Origin: Wuchereria bancrofti
Taxonomy: Eukaryota; Nematoda; Chromadorea; Rhabditida; Onchocercidae
Direction: 5' to 3'
DNA length: 64,000 nt
NCBI GenBank assembly: GCA_005281725.1
Contig: SSBO01000009.1
Location: 10,047,038 to 10,111,037, forward strand
Part shown: piece by piece, positions 13,796-26,149 of the stretch
How the letters are laid out: every line of letters begins with the position of its first letter
Position numbering within the stretch: position 1 is the stretch's first letter
Program-made: the position numbers and the translations under genes
Notes under the pieces: generated by a model
What the model saw: only the letters and a program-made list of their open reading frames with translations
Told to the model about the DNA's origin: nothing
The model's database searches: none

Positions 13796-15489
13796 CTAAT
13801 GAATTTTATTTACATTGATAATTTAATATTTATTTAGCAATTCATTTGCTTAAGCGACTGAAGAATTTGTTAAATGTTGACTAATTAATTAATTAATTAA
13901 TCAGCATAAACAATAAGTGGAATTATCAAATATTGACTAATTTCTTGATTTATTGTATCAGCAAACCTATATTTGCTTCAATGAACAATTAACTGATCTA
14001 CTTATTCATTTAAATTGAAATTATATCGCAATTTTTTTTAAAAAAAAAAAACTGTTATTTTCTTGCAAATTGAATTTAATGAGTTTAATGAATTTAATGA
14101 CAAGTTAATGAGTATTGGAATGCAATAGTAAATTGACATTTTGTGCATTGTAAATTGATGAACCTTCGCACATTAAAGAAAAAAACGAAAAAGACATTTT
14201 TCTTTTTTTTTTTTTAAATGAAAAAAGAAATTGTGCAACAAATAAAAGCTAAGTTTATTTTTTGCAAATAATTTTTTTTTTTTTTTTGGTTTTTGGAATA
14301 AATTTTAAAAGTATGCAAAATGCAAAAAAAACTATTGTCTGCTTAATATTTCATATGCGCTCAGTAAATAATTTAAAAAAAATCCAATTTAAAATACTGC
14401 AATAATATGCAAAGAAGCTATCTTTTTTTGCTTCACTTTATTTGAAAAGTAAAGTGAATTTAAAACAAAATAAACTCAATTGTATTTCTGCAAGAAGAAG
14501 AAAAATATTTCCAAACAATATTGAAAAATTGATCAGAAATTGAATAAATTCAAAACAGAAATTTTTAAAATAATTAATGAATTTTATTAAAATGAAATTA
14601 ATTTCAAAATTATCAGAAACATTTAAACAATTTCATTACAAATATGCATTTCATCTCGCATTTTATTGAATTATAAAATTTTTAATTATTATTTATTCAT
14701 GCATTATAGGATAATAAAATGACAGAAAGGGTTTTTTTTTCTTCTGTTGCAAGTTTATTGCTATAAAACTGCGGTATTTAAATTTTAAAAAGATGAGTGA
14801 AAATAATATAAATAATTGTATTTCGAAAGTTATTGATTGACTAAAATAGCAATTAATAAATTCCCATCACAAAAAACAAGTAAAATTAAATAAGTGGAAC
14901 ATAACAATGTATAATTTGAAAAGATATTAATTAAATAATTAAATGATTAAAATCATATAAGCAAATTTTAATAAAAAAAAATATAATAAAAGAACTGAAA
15001 ATGATCCAAATAGTAATTTTAACCAGTTTATTTTGATGCTAAATAAAAAAAAAAAAACTTTTTGCTTATTATTTGTTTAATATTCAATTATTAACTCAAA
15101 ATAAGAAAAAAAAAATTAATAACAACCGCAAATTAATGACCTATTTGCATTAAGACAATTATTTGTGTACAATTCATTAAATCATTTAATTTTAAAAATA
15201 AACATGAAACATGCTAAAGGCATATAAAATAAATGAATCAACCGACCATTATTTTCTCGTCTATCTAATCTTTTCCTACTTTGTTAATTCTTTAAATTCA
15301 TTAAATTTATATTTGTATGTTTATGTACACAAAGAAAAAAAAAGGAATGTGAATGAATTTTTACGTTAAACATTTATTTTTTGTGGTTACTATTTTAAAT
15401 GGAATGCACAGAAATTCCTTTCTTCTTCAATAATAAAATAAAAGGAATGAAAAAAGAAAAGAAAATGTATCTTAGAGAATGGCGGAAAG
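13796..15489. other. AT-rich noncoding DNA
   Basis: Contains an (ATTA)n stretch near 13884-13902 and many A/T runs. No gene, RNA or mobile element seen. Confidence 0.6.
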
Positions 15490-15494
15490 ATCAT

Positions 15495-16360
15495 ATATAT
15501 GTGTGTGCATGTACATATACGCGTGTATGGGTGTGTTTGTATGTATGTGTACACATTTGTATGGGGTATGTATGTGTGTGCGTATGTCTGTGTATACTTG
15601 TGTATGTATATGCATGTATGTGGTGTATTTCTATGTATGCTTCTGTATGTGTATGCGTGTGTGTCTGTGTGTGCTGTACGTCTATGCGCATGTGTTTATG
15701 TGTATGTGGCGTATGTCTATTTGCGTGCATGCACGTGGTGTATGTCTATGTATGTGCGTGTATGCATGTGTGTATGTAATATATGTCTATTTATGTGCAT
15801 GTGTATAGTGTATGCCTACGTGCGTATGTGATGTATGTCTATTTATACATGTGGTGTATGTGTGTGTACATACATGTACGTGTGTGGTGCATGTCTATGT
15901 ATATGTGTATGTATGTATGCGTATTTATATGTATGCTTATGTATATGTGTATTTGTGATGTTTGTCTATGCATGTGTACATACATGTACGTGTGTCGTGT
16001 ATGTATGCGTATATGTGTATGTGGTGTATGTCTATGCATATATATGTGTATGTATGCGTATTTATATGTATGCTTATGTATATGTGTATTTGTGATGTAT
16101 GTCTATGCATGTGTACATACATGTACGTGTGTCGTGTATGTATGCGTATATGTGTATGTGGTGTATGTCTATGTATATATATGTGTATGTATGTATGCGT
16201 ATTTATATTATGCTTATGTATATGTGTGTATGTGATGTATGTCTATGTATGTGGTGTGTATCTATGTGTGTGTACGTATATGCATGTGTATGTGATGTAT
16301 GTCTATGTGTGTGTACGTATATGTATGTGTATGTGGTGTATGTCTATGTATGTATATTAA
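15495..16360. repeat. TG/TATG-rich block with ~137-bp internal repeats
   Basis: About 860 bp of alternating purine-pyrimidine sequence (TGTATG, TGTGTA). A larger unit containing ACATACATGTACGTGTGTCG recurs at about 15980 and 16117, giving a period near 137 bp. Long Cys/Val/Tyr/Met-rich frames on several frames and His/Thr-rich frames on the other strand are by-products of the repeat. Confidence 0.95.
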
Positions 16361-17264
16361 ATTGAATGAGGGATAATTGATACCACTCAGTTCTATATAT
16401 AGCAATTCCCTAAATGATGTCATATGGTTAGCCGAAGAAATGGAATAGTTAATTTTAAAATTTAATTCTTCAAATTATTTCAATAATGCATAAAAAAAAA
16501 ACAAATAAAATCAGAATTAAATGTTAATACATTACTAATTGTATATTACATTTTTTTTTCAAAATCATTTTATTAAATTATTATTATATAAATAAAATTT
16601 TATTAAATTATATGTTATTTTACGAAAATTACATATAATTAAGTGATGATGCATTTTCATTTCAATAGATGAAATATTAAAAATTTGAAATATTATTCAG
16701 TTGAATAAATTTAATTTATTGTTAATAATCAAATATTATCCAAGAAAACTAATAATCAATCAAAAGTTAATAGATGATAATTCATGTGTAATAATATTAT
16801 GATATTAATTTTAAAATTGATAAGCGTCAAAGAAGCGTAAAAGAAGGATGAAAAATGCTAATTTAATTATTACAAAAAAAAACTCTTAGAAATGGATAAA
16901 ATTAGGACAAATATTTGTTAATGTCATCAAATTTTTTTTTTTTTAAATTACATATTCAACCGCAAAATTTTAGTTTTTATGAATGAATTATCTGTACAAC
17001 ACATTTACATCTTTTAATACTGTTTCGTTTATTCCTTTTTTCAAATTATTTTAATTTCATTCAGTCATCATCAAATCATTAGTACCATCCTAATGTCTGA
17101 CACAAACCATTTTTAAATTTACGTTTTTTTTTTCCCGTTTTTTTTTTCCTTCTGTAATTTTGCCTTTTCGAAATATGCACCGTTGTAATAATGATTCATT
17201 TTAATGGAAGCCATATCCGGCATTTAGTTAAATACAAAATGCCTGTTTTTTTCCACTCTTTTTT
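16361..17264. other. AT-rich noncoding DNA
   Basis: No gene recognised. A slightly more complex patch lies at 17170-17260. Confidence 0.55.
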
Positions 17265-17281
17265 GGGTAAAAAAATTACCC
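17265..17281. other. Perfect short hairpin
   Basis: GGGTAA and TTACCC separated by five A. It lies just upstream of the GATACCC/TTACC minisatellite and uses the same TTACC/GATACCC vocabulary. Confidence 0.6.
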
Positions 17282-17399
17282 GTCTTTCCCGGAAGAATAT
17301 TGAAAGGAGATAAAAAAGTTTTGGAGTATAGTTATAGAGAATATTTTTCCCAAATGAAAGAACATTTGCAACATTCATTTGAGCGTGAAAGAAAAAAAA

Positions 17400-18110
17400 A
17401 AAAGAAACAAAGATACCCGATATTTGTGAGTGGGAAAATTACCTACCAAAGATACCCGATATTCGTTAGTGAAAAAATTATCTGTCAAAGATACTCGACA
17501 AAATTACCTACCAAAGAACGCGATATTTGTGATGGGAAAATTACCTACCAAAGATACCCGATATTCGTGAGTGAGAAAATTACCTACCGAAGATACCCGG
17601 CAAAATCACTTACCAAGATATCCGATATATCTGACAAGAAAATTACCTACCAAAGATACCCGATATTCGTGAGTGAGAAAATTACCTACCGAAGATACCC
17701 GGCAAAATCACTTACCAAGATATCCGATATATCTGACAAGAAAATTACCTACCAAAGATACCCGACATTTGTAAATGAGAAAATTACCTACCGAAGATGC
17801 CCGACAAAATTACTTACCAAGATACCCGACATATCCGACAAAATTACCTACCAAAGATAACCGATATTTGTTAGTGAAAAAATTACCTACCAAAGATACC
17901 CGACAAAATTACCTACCAAAAATGGGAAAATTACCTCCCAAAGATACTCGATAAAATTATCTACCAAGATATCCGATATATCTGACAAGAAAATTACCTC
18001 CCAAAGACACCCGATAAATTTATCTACCAAAGATGGGGAAAATTACCTCCCAAAGATGCCCGACAAAATTACCTACCAAAGATACCCAAGTGAGAAAATT
18101 ACCTGCCATT
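17400..18110 (+). repeat. 39/26/37-bp minisatellite with a long open frame
   Basis: Units built on AAAATTACCTACCAAAGATA occur in lengths of 39, 26 and 37 bp, and a 102-bp combination is exactly repeated (17567 and 17669). A plus-strand frame from ATG 17300 stays open for 186 codons to 17860 and reads KITYQRYPIFVSE-type repeats, Lys/Arg/Tyr-rich with no stop across the 102-bp units (34 codons). After 17860 the units lose frame. The 5' part before the repeat has no recognisable domain. It is more likely a repeat than a gene. Confidence 0.85.
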
Positions 18111-19611
18111 ATTTGAGTGTGGAAATAAAAAAAAATAAAAATAAAAAGGTGAAGAATGTTGCCATAGTCCCTTTCAAAAAAAAAAAAAGTGTCCCAACAA
18201 TCGGAAATAATTGATAATAGAAATGGAAATCGATAAGGACTTAATATATTCCATCCATATTTGTTAATTTATGATTAAAAAGCATTAAAAACAAAATGGA
18301 TATCACATTTCTCACATTTATTTAAAATTTCATTTTTGGAGGAAACAAATTAAAATTATAATAAAATTAGCAATAATTAGAATTAAAAACAAAAGGAATC
18401 ATAAATAGAAATAGAAAATTATTAATTAGAGAAAATAATTTTTTTTTATACAAAATGGCAAAAAAAAGTGATAAAATTCTTTAAGCAAAAAATTCGTAAC
18501 AAATTGCTATATTTTGTTATTTTTGTTTTTTGTTAATCAATTTGTTCGTTATTTCATTTTCTTTCTTTCTTTTTTTTTTTTTGAACTATTTGTTACGATT
18601 AATAGAATTGGCAATTTCAAAGTTTTCTTTCTTTTTTTTTTTCTTTCAATAGCTAATAAACAAATAACAATAAAATAATAAACAATAATATCAACAATGG
18701 TAACAATAAATACTTGAAGAAACAATAAATAATAGAATAATAGCGATAAACAATAAATAGCAGATGCTTAAAACTAAGTAAACATTTTGTTTAATTTAGT
18801 TCAAAAAAAAAAAAAGAATTGTATATATAATAAATGAAAATTTGCATTTTACTTATTAATTCATAAAATACAAAAAATGATGACATTCTTGGCATTGTTA
18901 AAATTTGATCTTTATTCTCGACATTTTATCATCAATAATTCTCGACAATACACTAAAAGATATTGACATTTTGGTATTTCTTATCAATGATCAATGATTG
19001 ATTGATATTACTTACTGTCCATTGCTTTCTGTTTTTCAATTTTGAAAATTATTTTTATATTTAAAAGTTTTATTAGCAAATGATTTTTCCACCTTTTTTT
19101 TTTTTGTTTGTTTTTATCAATTTCAATTAATGTAAAAAGAAAGAAGAGTAAAATGAAATGATTTTTATTAATTTGTATTTAAAAGAATATTTTCCCTTTT
19201 TGATTTCGAATTTGATTTGAGCAAACTATTTGTGATAAATGATTTGCGATTATTTTTTCTTTCCTTTTTTTAAAATGAATTCAAAGGTTTTTAAAATGGG
19301 AATTTTTGCATTTTTCTTCCATAGATTTTTTACATATTTTTATTTTCCAATGCAATAATGAGTAAAATTCCTGAAAAAAATCATTGTTTTAATTTATTCA
19401 TTCATTTTTCGAAAAAAAAAAAATATATGCATAAAATGAAAACGAATTGAGATAATTTTAATTATATACACTTATGCTAATTTCAAATTAAATTAAATTT
19501 AATTAATTGAGTAAAACTGTCAGAAAACATTTGATCATGTCACATTTTACACTTCTAATTTTGTTGAATTATTTTTAAGCATAGAAAAAGAAACAAACAC
19601 ATTTGATATTT
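18111..19611. other. AT-rich DNA downstream of the ABHD12-like gene
   Basis: About 1.5 kb with A/T runs and AATAAA-like words on both strands (e.g. CAATAAATA runs at 18660-18770). Presumed 3' flank; no further gene seen. Confidence 0.6.
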
Positions 19612-22600
19612 CTAATTTTTGAATTTTTGAAAGAAAAACAAAAAATAAACAAACTTCAAAATAATTGGTAATTCTGGTGCTTTATTAATATGTTTATGAA
19701 ATAGTCCACGTCCGCTAGCAAATGAAATAAATTGAACGTTACGATTTGCTGATAATGCTGCATTATATAATTTTTTAGCTAATGATATTGATATTACTTC
19801 ATCATCAATAACGTGCATTATTAATATGGGACACGTTATCCTGTAATTTATATACGTACGTATTAGTTAATATGAAATGTGCTAGCGTATATTGTTAACG
19901 TAAGTGATATTTATAACTTATATCATTAAAGTAAAAAAAAAAAATTGTTATTTCATTTTTTAATATATTATACAAAAATTAAAATAAAAAATAAATGGAA
20001 AATTTGCATCACGTATATAAAGATTTAATAATCATCTTTTCCGCCAATTGACGTTTCAGCACGTAAACTTACTATTTTTCCGTCAAAATTTTCTTCTAAT
20101 TATCAAAACATACTAACATTTTTTTTCTCTGCAAACTATAGTATCATCCTTACGTTTATGTGAATTATTACAAATTACGTGTACGTTTACGTAAATTATT
20201 ACGAATTAAAATTTAATCATTGTTGAATAAATTCAATCATTTTAAAATTTGAAGCAAAGAATCTCATAATAATTAAATTTGAAATAAAAGTTAATGTAAT
20301 TTAATCATTTAGTGATTTTAACAAATTTTTCATAATAATTAAATTTGAACTGAAACTTTAAAACAATTGAAATCATTTATGAGTTTTCAATAAAATTTTA
20401 TAATAATTAAATTTGAAGTAAAAGAAAAATTGAAGTGAAACAATTTAAAATTTAATATTTATATCAAAATTAAAATGAATGCCAGCATTTGATATGAATT
20501 GTTTGATAAAGATATAATAATTAAATTTGAAGACAATCTTTAAAACAATTGAAATCATCCTGAGTTTTCACCAAAATTTTATAATAATTAAATTTGAAGT
20601 AAATCTTTAAAACAATTGAAATCATCCTGAGTTTTCACCAAAATTTTATAATAATTAAATTTGGAGTAAAAGGAAAAATTAAACTAAAATTTTACAATTT
20701 AATATTTATATCAGAATTGAAATGAATGCCGGCACTTGATATGGATTTTTTGATAAAAATATTAAACCATGGTGCCCAACGCCATGCTACTGATTCGGAT
20801 GATTGTATGATAAGATCAATGGCATTATTAAACGGTGCTTCCAAAATTAAACCTGTTGGTGGCATATGCTTCAGACTTAATTCCATTGTTACTGCGATTG
20901 CAACTCTTTAAAATAATATTTAAATTTATGATATATTTCATTATTTAAGAAAAAAAGAAAAAAAAAGTTAAATAAGAGAGAAACATTTAGCAAACAATTT
21001 TCAAATGTCATTTTTTTTATTATAATACATTTTTTCTCTTTTATTTTTTAATAAAATATGCATTAATTAATTTTTATCAAAATTTCATGATAATTTTTTA
21101 ATAATTATTTAATTTGATTAATCATTAATCTAACTGATAAAAATAATTTAGCAAACAATTTTCAATTACCATTTTTCAATTATAATAGATTTTTTCTCTT
21201 TTCTTTAAACAAAATATCCATTAATTAATTATTATCAAATTTTGACGATAACTTTTTAATCTGATTAATCATTAATCTAACTGATAAAAATAATCAACAA
21301 AAATTGCTTGATATGATAATAATCATCGATAAAAAGTAGAAATATGAGAATTGTTCTTTAATTATTTAATGAAAATGAAAAATTTAATGAAATAATCATT
21401 CATTAGTTTTTCCGATGGTAATTTTCCATACATTCTTAATTATTTCAATTATTAGCTTAATTAAACTATTCAAAAAATTTTTTTAATTGAAAAGTAAAAG
21501 ATTTTTTTTTCCTTTTCTGAATTATAAAGATTGATGTCAAATTTTTATGATGCTTATTTGTTATGGACTGATTAAATCCAGTTAAAATTATTTTAATCAA
21601 TAATAAAATTGAACTGCTATAAAATATTCAGGCAAAAGTCATCACACTCATTTATAATCTATTACAAAATATTTTTTTTTTTTTAATTAAACATTTGATT
21701 AAAATAAAAATCTGCCTACCCAGTTCCCATTGAATGTCCCCATATAAAAATATAATTTTCACCGGCTAAATTTTTCGTATAATTGAATAAAAATACAGAA
21801 TCAGTAATAATTCCGGTTTCAGTTGGATAGCCAGCTGAATCACCAAATCCTAAATTGTAAAATTTTAAACAATTGTTATAAATTAGCGATAAAATAAAAT
21901 TTGGATGATAATTATTTCAATACTTTATTTTGAATCATTTTTAAATCATTAATAAGAAATGTTATTTTTGATTTATTGTAATTTTATTTTGAAAAAAAAA
22001 ATAAATCAATTTTAATTTAAATCATTTTTAAATCATTAATAAGAAATGTTATTTTTGATTTATTCTAATTTTGTTTTGAAAAAAAAATAAATAAATAAAT
22101 GAGAATATTGTTATCAGTTTCACTATTAATTCCTATTGAACAAAAAGAATTTCAATTATTCAAAGTAAATAATGCATGTATATGCAATTTTATCAATTAT
22201 CATCGCTTTATCAGTTCTTATCAAAATATTTTTATCATTGTAATTAAATGTTGTATTTAAAAAAAAAAAAAAAAAAAAAATCAAGTAACCTCTATAATCT
22301 AAGCAAAGTACATGCAAATCCATTTCAGATAGTACATTATATGTGTCCACTCGATTAGTCCATTGTCTGAAATGAAATAAATTTTTGGTAAAATTTAAAA
22401 TGTAAATAAATTTTTTGTTATTTCCTCTTTTATTTATTATTTGATAAAAAAAAAAATGTTAATATTTAAATTTCGATCAAACATAATTTTAATAATTTAT
22501 ATTAAAAAAATATACGTTTTTTTGTTTTGTTTTTTTCTGTTTTTTAATTTCAAGCTTTCCCAAAAATTTTCCTTTATATATTTTATTTCAAAATAATAAA

Positions 22601-24619
22601 AATGTTCAGCTTTAATATTAAATTACAATTTTAAAAATTATTCTCAAAATTTTACATTTTTTTAATTTTTTTTTTTGCATTTCTTCTTTTTAAAGAATGA
22701 ATGAAAGAATTTTATTTCTACGATATAAATTGCATTTTTTGTAGAAAAAAAAAAGTAAAATTTATTTTTAAGATTTATTTAAATCATTGAAATTGAATTT
22801 CTATTATTCATTACCGACTATGAGTACTGCCATGTAAATAAACAATAATTGTATAATTTTCCTGTGCTAACAATTCTTCCATTTCTTCATTTGATAATTT
22901 TTTCTGCTTCACTTGTTCAGATAATGTTTTCGGTAATATATGCCTATAATAAATAATGGAAATGGAATAATTAATATCTTTTTTAATTTTTTAATTCCTA
23001 TAATAGAATAATTTTGCATATAAAAATAATGAAACTTTCATTCTTTCATTGTAAAAAGTACTAAGAAAATCATTTTTTTTTGTTTTGTAAAAAAGGCTTA
23101 AATTTTTTACTAAAGTAATTAAAATTATATCCTTCTTTTTCCTTGACAATTTTTTAAATAATAGAATACAAAGGATAATTTTTAATTAAATATTTCAATT
23201 AAATGATAGAGTATAAATAATAATACTTCAATTAGATAATAGAATATAAATGAAAATTTTTGATTAAATATTNNNNNNNNNTTATTTTTTTTTGTAAAAA
23301 AGGCTTAAATTTTTTACTAAAGTAATTAAAATTATATCCTTCTTTTTCCTTGACAATTTTTTAAATAATAGAATACAAAAGATAATTTTTAATTAAATAT
23401 TTCAATTAAATGATAGAGTATAAATAATAATACTTCAATTAGATAATAGAATATAAATGAAAATTTTTGATTAAATATTTCAATTAAATAATGGAATATA
23501 AATGATAATTTTTGATTAAATATTTTAATTTCTCCTCAGTATCACTTTTGTTTTTTTTGTTTAGTTCATTTTACAAAAATTGTTTAAATTTAAACTGCAT
23601 AGTTCTTTTTTTTTTGAGTTCTTTTTTCTATCATTATTATTATCATTTTATTAAACTGTTAAATGTTATCGAAATAATTTAAATGAAAATTGTTAAATTA
23701 TCATAAATTTCTCACCAACATCCTAAACGCCCTGCCTCACCATTTAAATAAAAATTTCGTCCATATGAAACAACACCTTTTAATAAATTAAAATCATCAT
23801 AATCCTTTACTGAAATATATATTTATGTTAAAATATAAAAAAGCTATATTATGCAATCTATAAAATGACAAAAAAAGAAACAAGAAAAAATATTTTAATT
23901 AATTAATGCAAAATTGTTTAGTTAAGTAAGATTATATATATTTATGGTCAAAAATTTAAAAAGTTATATTATGTAATCGGTAAAATAATAAAAAAAGAAA
24001 AAGAAAACTTTAATTTATGCAAAATTATTTAGCTAAGTAAGTTAAGCGTGATTCTATAGATTTAAATTAATTTAGCGCAAGCTTTTCAAAAAATGATGCA
24101 ACATTAAATTATCAAATCAGTTTCACATTTTATATCATTTTATCTCTTTTCTTTTTTAAAATTATCATTTGTTTCTTCAGATATTTGATAGGTTAACAAT
24201 CAAAATAGCTAGCTTTTTTTCTTTTTTTTTTTAAAAATAATTGTTGCGAAATATTTAAAAAATATATTTCAACAACACTTTCATCTCATATATTTATCTT
24301 TTCATACTATTTAATTACAATTATTTGAAATGAATAATACAAGAATGTGAAATATTGCAGCAAATAATTAATTATTAAAAGTATAACTTAAAAAACGAAA
24401 AAGAAAAGAGTTTCCAATTAAAGTTAATAATTTAATCAATTTTAAAAATTATTTTAAATTAAAAAAAAGAAACAAAAACATTTTTGCTATATAATTAAAA
24501 AAAAACATACTATAATGACCAAAGAAAAGTAGATGAGAAAAAGATGGATAAATGTAAAGTAAAAATGGAAAAATGAATGAAAGAATTGGAATTGTTGCAA
24601 CTAATAACCACGCTCGCAT
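19612..24619 (-). CDS. ABHD12-like lysophospholipid serine hydrolase, 7 coding exons
   Basis: Alpha/beta hydrolase of the ABHD12 family; mammalian members are membrane lysophosphatidylserine lipases. Exons: 24619-24511, 23809-23716, 22943-22815, 22366-22290, 21849-21720, 20905-20696, 19840-19612; 978 nt, 325 aa, all GT-AG and in frame. Residues about 3-24 form one hydrophobic helix (WLLVATIPILSFIFPFLLYIY), so it is a single-pass signal-anchor protein. Then come NFYL...GCWHILP, the oxyanion-loop motif YLHGSTHSR, DYRGFGDSAG, the nucleophile elbow GHSMGTG (Ser176), HVIDDEVIS (catalytic Asp262 or 263) and FHKHINKAPELP (His298). It is shorter than human ABHD12 (398 aa), mainly at the N-terminus; the start follows a T-rich TATAG acceptor plus one T, so an upstream exon or trans-splicing is possible. 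Intron 22944-23715 contains an assembly gap. Confidence 0.92.
20340..20660. repeat. ~67-bp tandem copies in the last ABHD12-like intron
   Basis: A unit containing AAACAATTGAAATCAT and ATTTTATAATAATTAAATTTG is repeated at about 20355, 20540 and 20605. The arrays surround and interlace with the exon-end duplicate. Confidence 0.8.
20401..20760 (-). pseudogene. Duplicated, decayed 3' end of an ABHD12-like exon
   Basis: The last ~60 nt of the exon ending at 20696, plus intron flank, recur about 246 bp away at 20401-20514. The copy still reads NAGIHFNFDINIKF against SAGIHFNSDINIKL in the real exon, then a stop. The donor GTAAAA has become a T/A run without GT. It lies inside the intron and cannot be spliced as the original is. 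Confidence 0.85.
20987..21300. repeat. ~160-bp tandem duplication in an ABHD12-like intron
   Basis: Two diverged copies start with TAGCAAACAATTTTCAA at about 20988 and 21149. Both end with GATTAATCATTAATCTAACT-type sequence. Noncoding. Confidence 0.85.
21935..22090. repeat. ~83-bp direct repeat in an ABHD12-like intron
   Basis: ATTTTTAAATCATTAATAAG and the following ~45 bp occur at about 21938 and again at 22022 with few changes. Confidence 0.85.
23070..23482. repeat. Assembly gap with ~200-bp identical flanks
   Basis: Nine N at 23273-23281. The ~200 bp before the gap are repeated after it with about one base difference. The pattern suggests two overlapping contig ends that were not merged. 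It lies within an ABHD12-like intron, so the true intron is probably about 200 bp shorter. Confidence 0.85.
23820..24050. repeat. ~117-bp tandem duplication in the first ABHD12-like intron
   Basis: Two diverged copies run TATATTTATG..., AAAGYTATATTATG..., GCAAAATT.TTTAG.TAAGT, from about 23820 and 23936. Confidence 0.8.
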
Positions 24620-24626
24620 ACTATAA
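24619..24626 (-). promoter_or_regulatory. Candidate spliced-leader acceptor before the ABHD12-like start
   Basis: The minus strand reads a long T-run, then TATAG, T, ATG. This is the same AG-T-ATG layout as INTS5. It may be a trans-splice site or the acceptor of a 5' UTR intron. Confidence 0.4.
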
Positions 24627-26149
24627 AAAAAAAAAGAAATATATTAATTTCAAATTTATTTCATTTAATATTTTATTTATTACAATAAAATTAAATAATC
24701 TTTCGTATGCAAATTATAAAAGAAAGATTAAAAGTTGAATGTTTTGATTACGTTTGATGATTTGCTAGAATTTTTAAATAATAAGTGATAATTATCCAAG
24801 AATTTTAAATTATTAATTTTAACTTTCGCATTTTAAGCTTTTTTTTTTTGTCTCATTTTTTTTTAATTTAGATAAAATTTTTGTATCTTCAAGAGATGAT
24901 ATATTATAGAATGCAGTTTAATAAATATAAACTGAGATAAATGAATAGTTTTAGTTAAATAACAAATAAATAAAGTTGTTAACTGAATTGCTATGAAATA
25001 TAATTTTTAATTGTTTCAATTTTTTTTTTTTTTTGATCTATTTTGTATCATTTAAAAATTGACTTAATGAAAAATCTTTTTACACTTTTGCAGTCAACTT
25101 CTGGCAATTATTTAGATTTTAATTCTTTTTCACTCATTTATTCAATTTTTTCCGTCACAGCTATCAATTAATTTATTGAAATTATTGAAGAAACCAAGAT
25201 GAAAATATCATTTGATAAATTTCAAATCATTTGTTGATAAATATAAAATGAAATAATCAGATAATAGAAATCGAAAAATATTTGCTAGTGTTTTTGGAAA
25301 ACTTAATGTAAGATTATTTTTCTCATCTTTTTACAATCATTGATAGATGTAAATTGTTGATGCGTAAAGAAAGAAAAAAAAAACTGTGAAATCAAAAAGG
25401 TTTAATTAATGATAAGCATACGATAACAGAAATTTTAAACACTAAAATTTATCAAGAAAAAAACCTCAAATTTAAGTTCACAGTATCATTTATTAAAGGA
25501 AAAAAGGAAAGAACGAAACGAAAGCTAAAGGAATGTTATTTAAATAAAAATAAGGCATGAGAAATGCGAACATTTAATAAAATGATATTACATGAGATCA
25601 TTAATGTATATAAGCATTAAATCAAAGAAAAAAAAATTCATTTATGTTAACTATATTTAACTAATAAAAAATAAAGCGGAAGCTATTATTACTGAAAAAA
25701 TAAAACAAATTCTTTATATCATTTCTAAAATCAAACAATAATAATAACAACTGATCTTTCTTATGAAAAAACGAATCACTTTTAAGCTTCAATTTATTTG
25801 CAATTTCAAATTTAAAATAATAAGAAACGATCTCTTTCTTTTTCCTTTTGCAAAAAGTTATAAATGCTTTTAGTAAAAACGAAATAAAACCAGAAATTTC
25901 AGCAAAAAAACGAAATAAAATCAGAAAATCTTAGAAATAAATTCATTAATTTGTCTAAATTTGTCTTGAAAAAAATTTTTAATTGAAAAAAAAAAAAAAA
26001 AAAAAAACGAATTAATAAAGCGTACATTGTAAATGCATCCAGTGATAAACTACAATTTCCACTAGAATAGCTAGCTCATTTGATAAGAAAAAATACAAAT
26101 ATACAAAAATTTTCTGCTTAGTCATTAATTAAATCAAATTGTTCACTTA
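24627..26149. other. Intergenic, INTS5 to ABHD12-like gene
   Basis: About 1.5 kb of AT-rich DNA with a 22-base A run near 25986-26007. I see no exon, RNA gene or clear polyadenylation hexamer close to the INTS5 stop. The distance is much longer than usual nematode operon spacing. Confidence 0.7.

Noticed and set aside
15399..16365. Many long Cys/Val/Tyr/Met-rich and His/Thr-rich open frames on both strands
   Set aside because: They arise in every frame of the TG/TATG repeat, which lacks stop codons by composition.
20726..20911. Plus-strand frame of 61 codons
   Set aside because: It is the antisense of an ABHD12-like exon.
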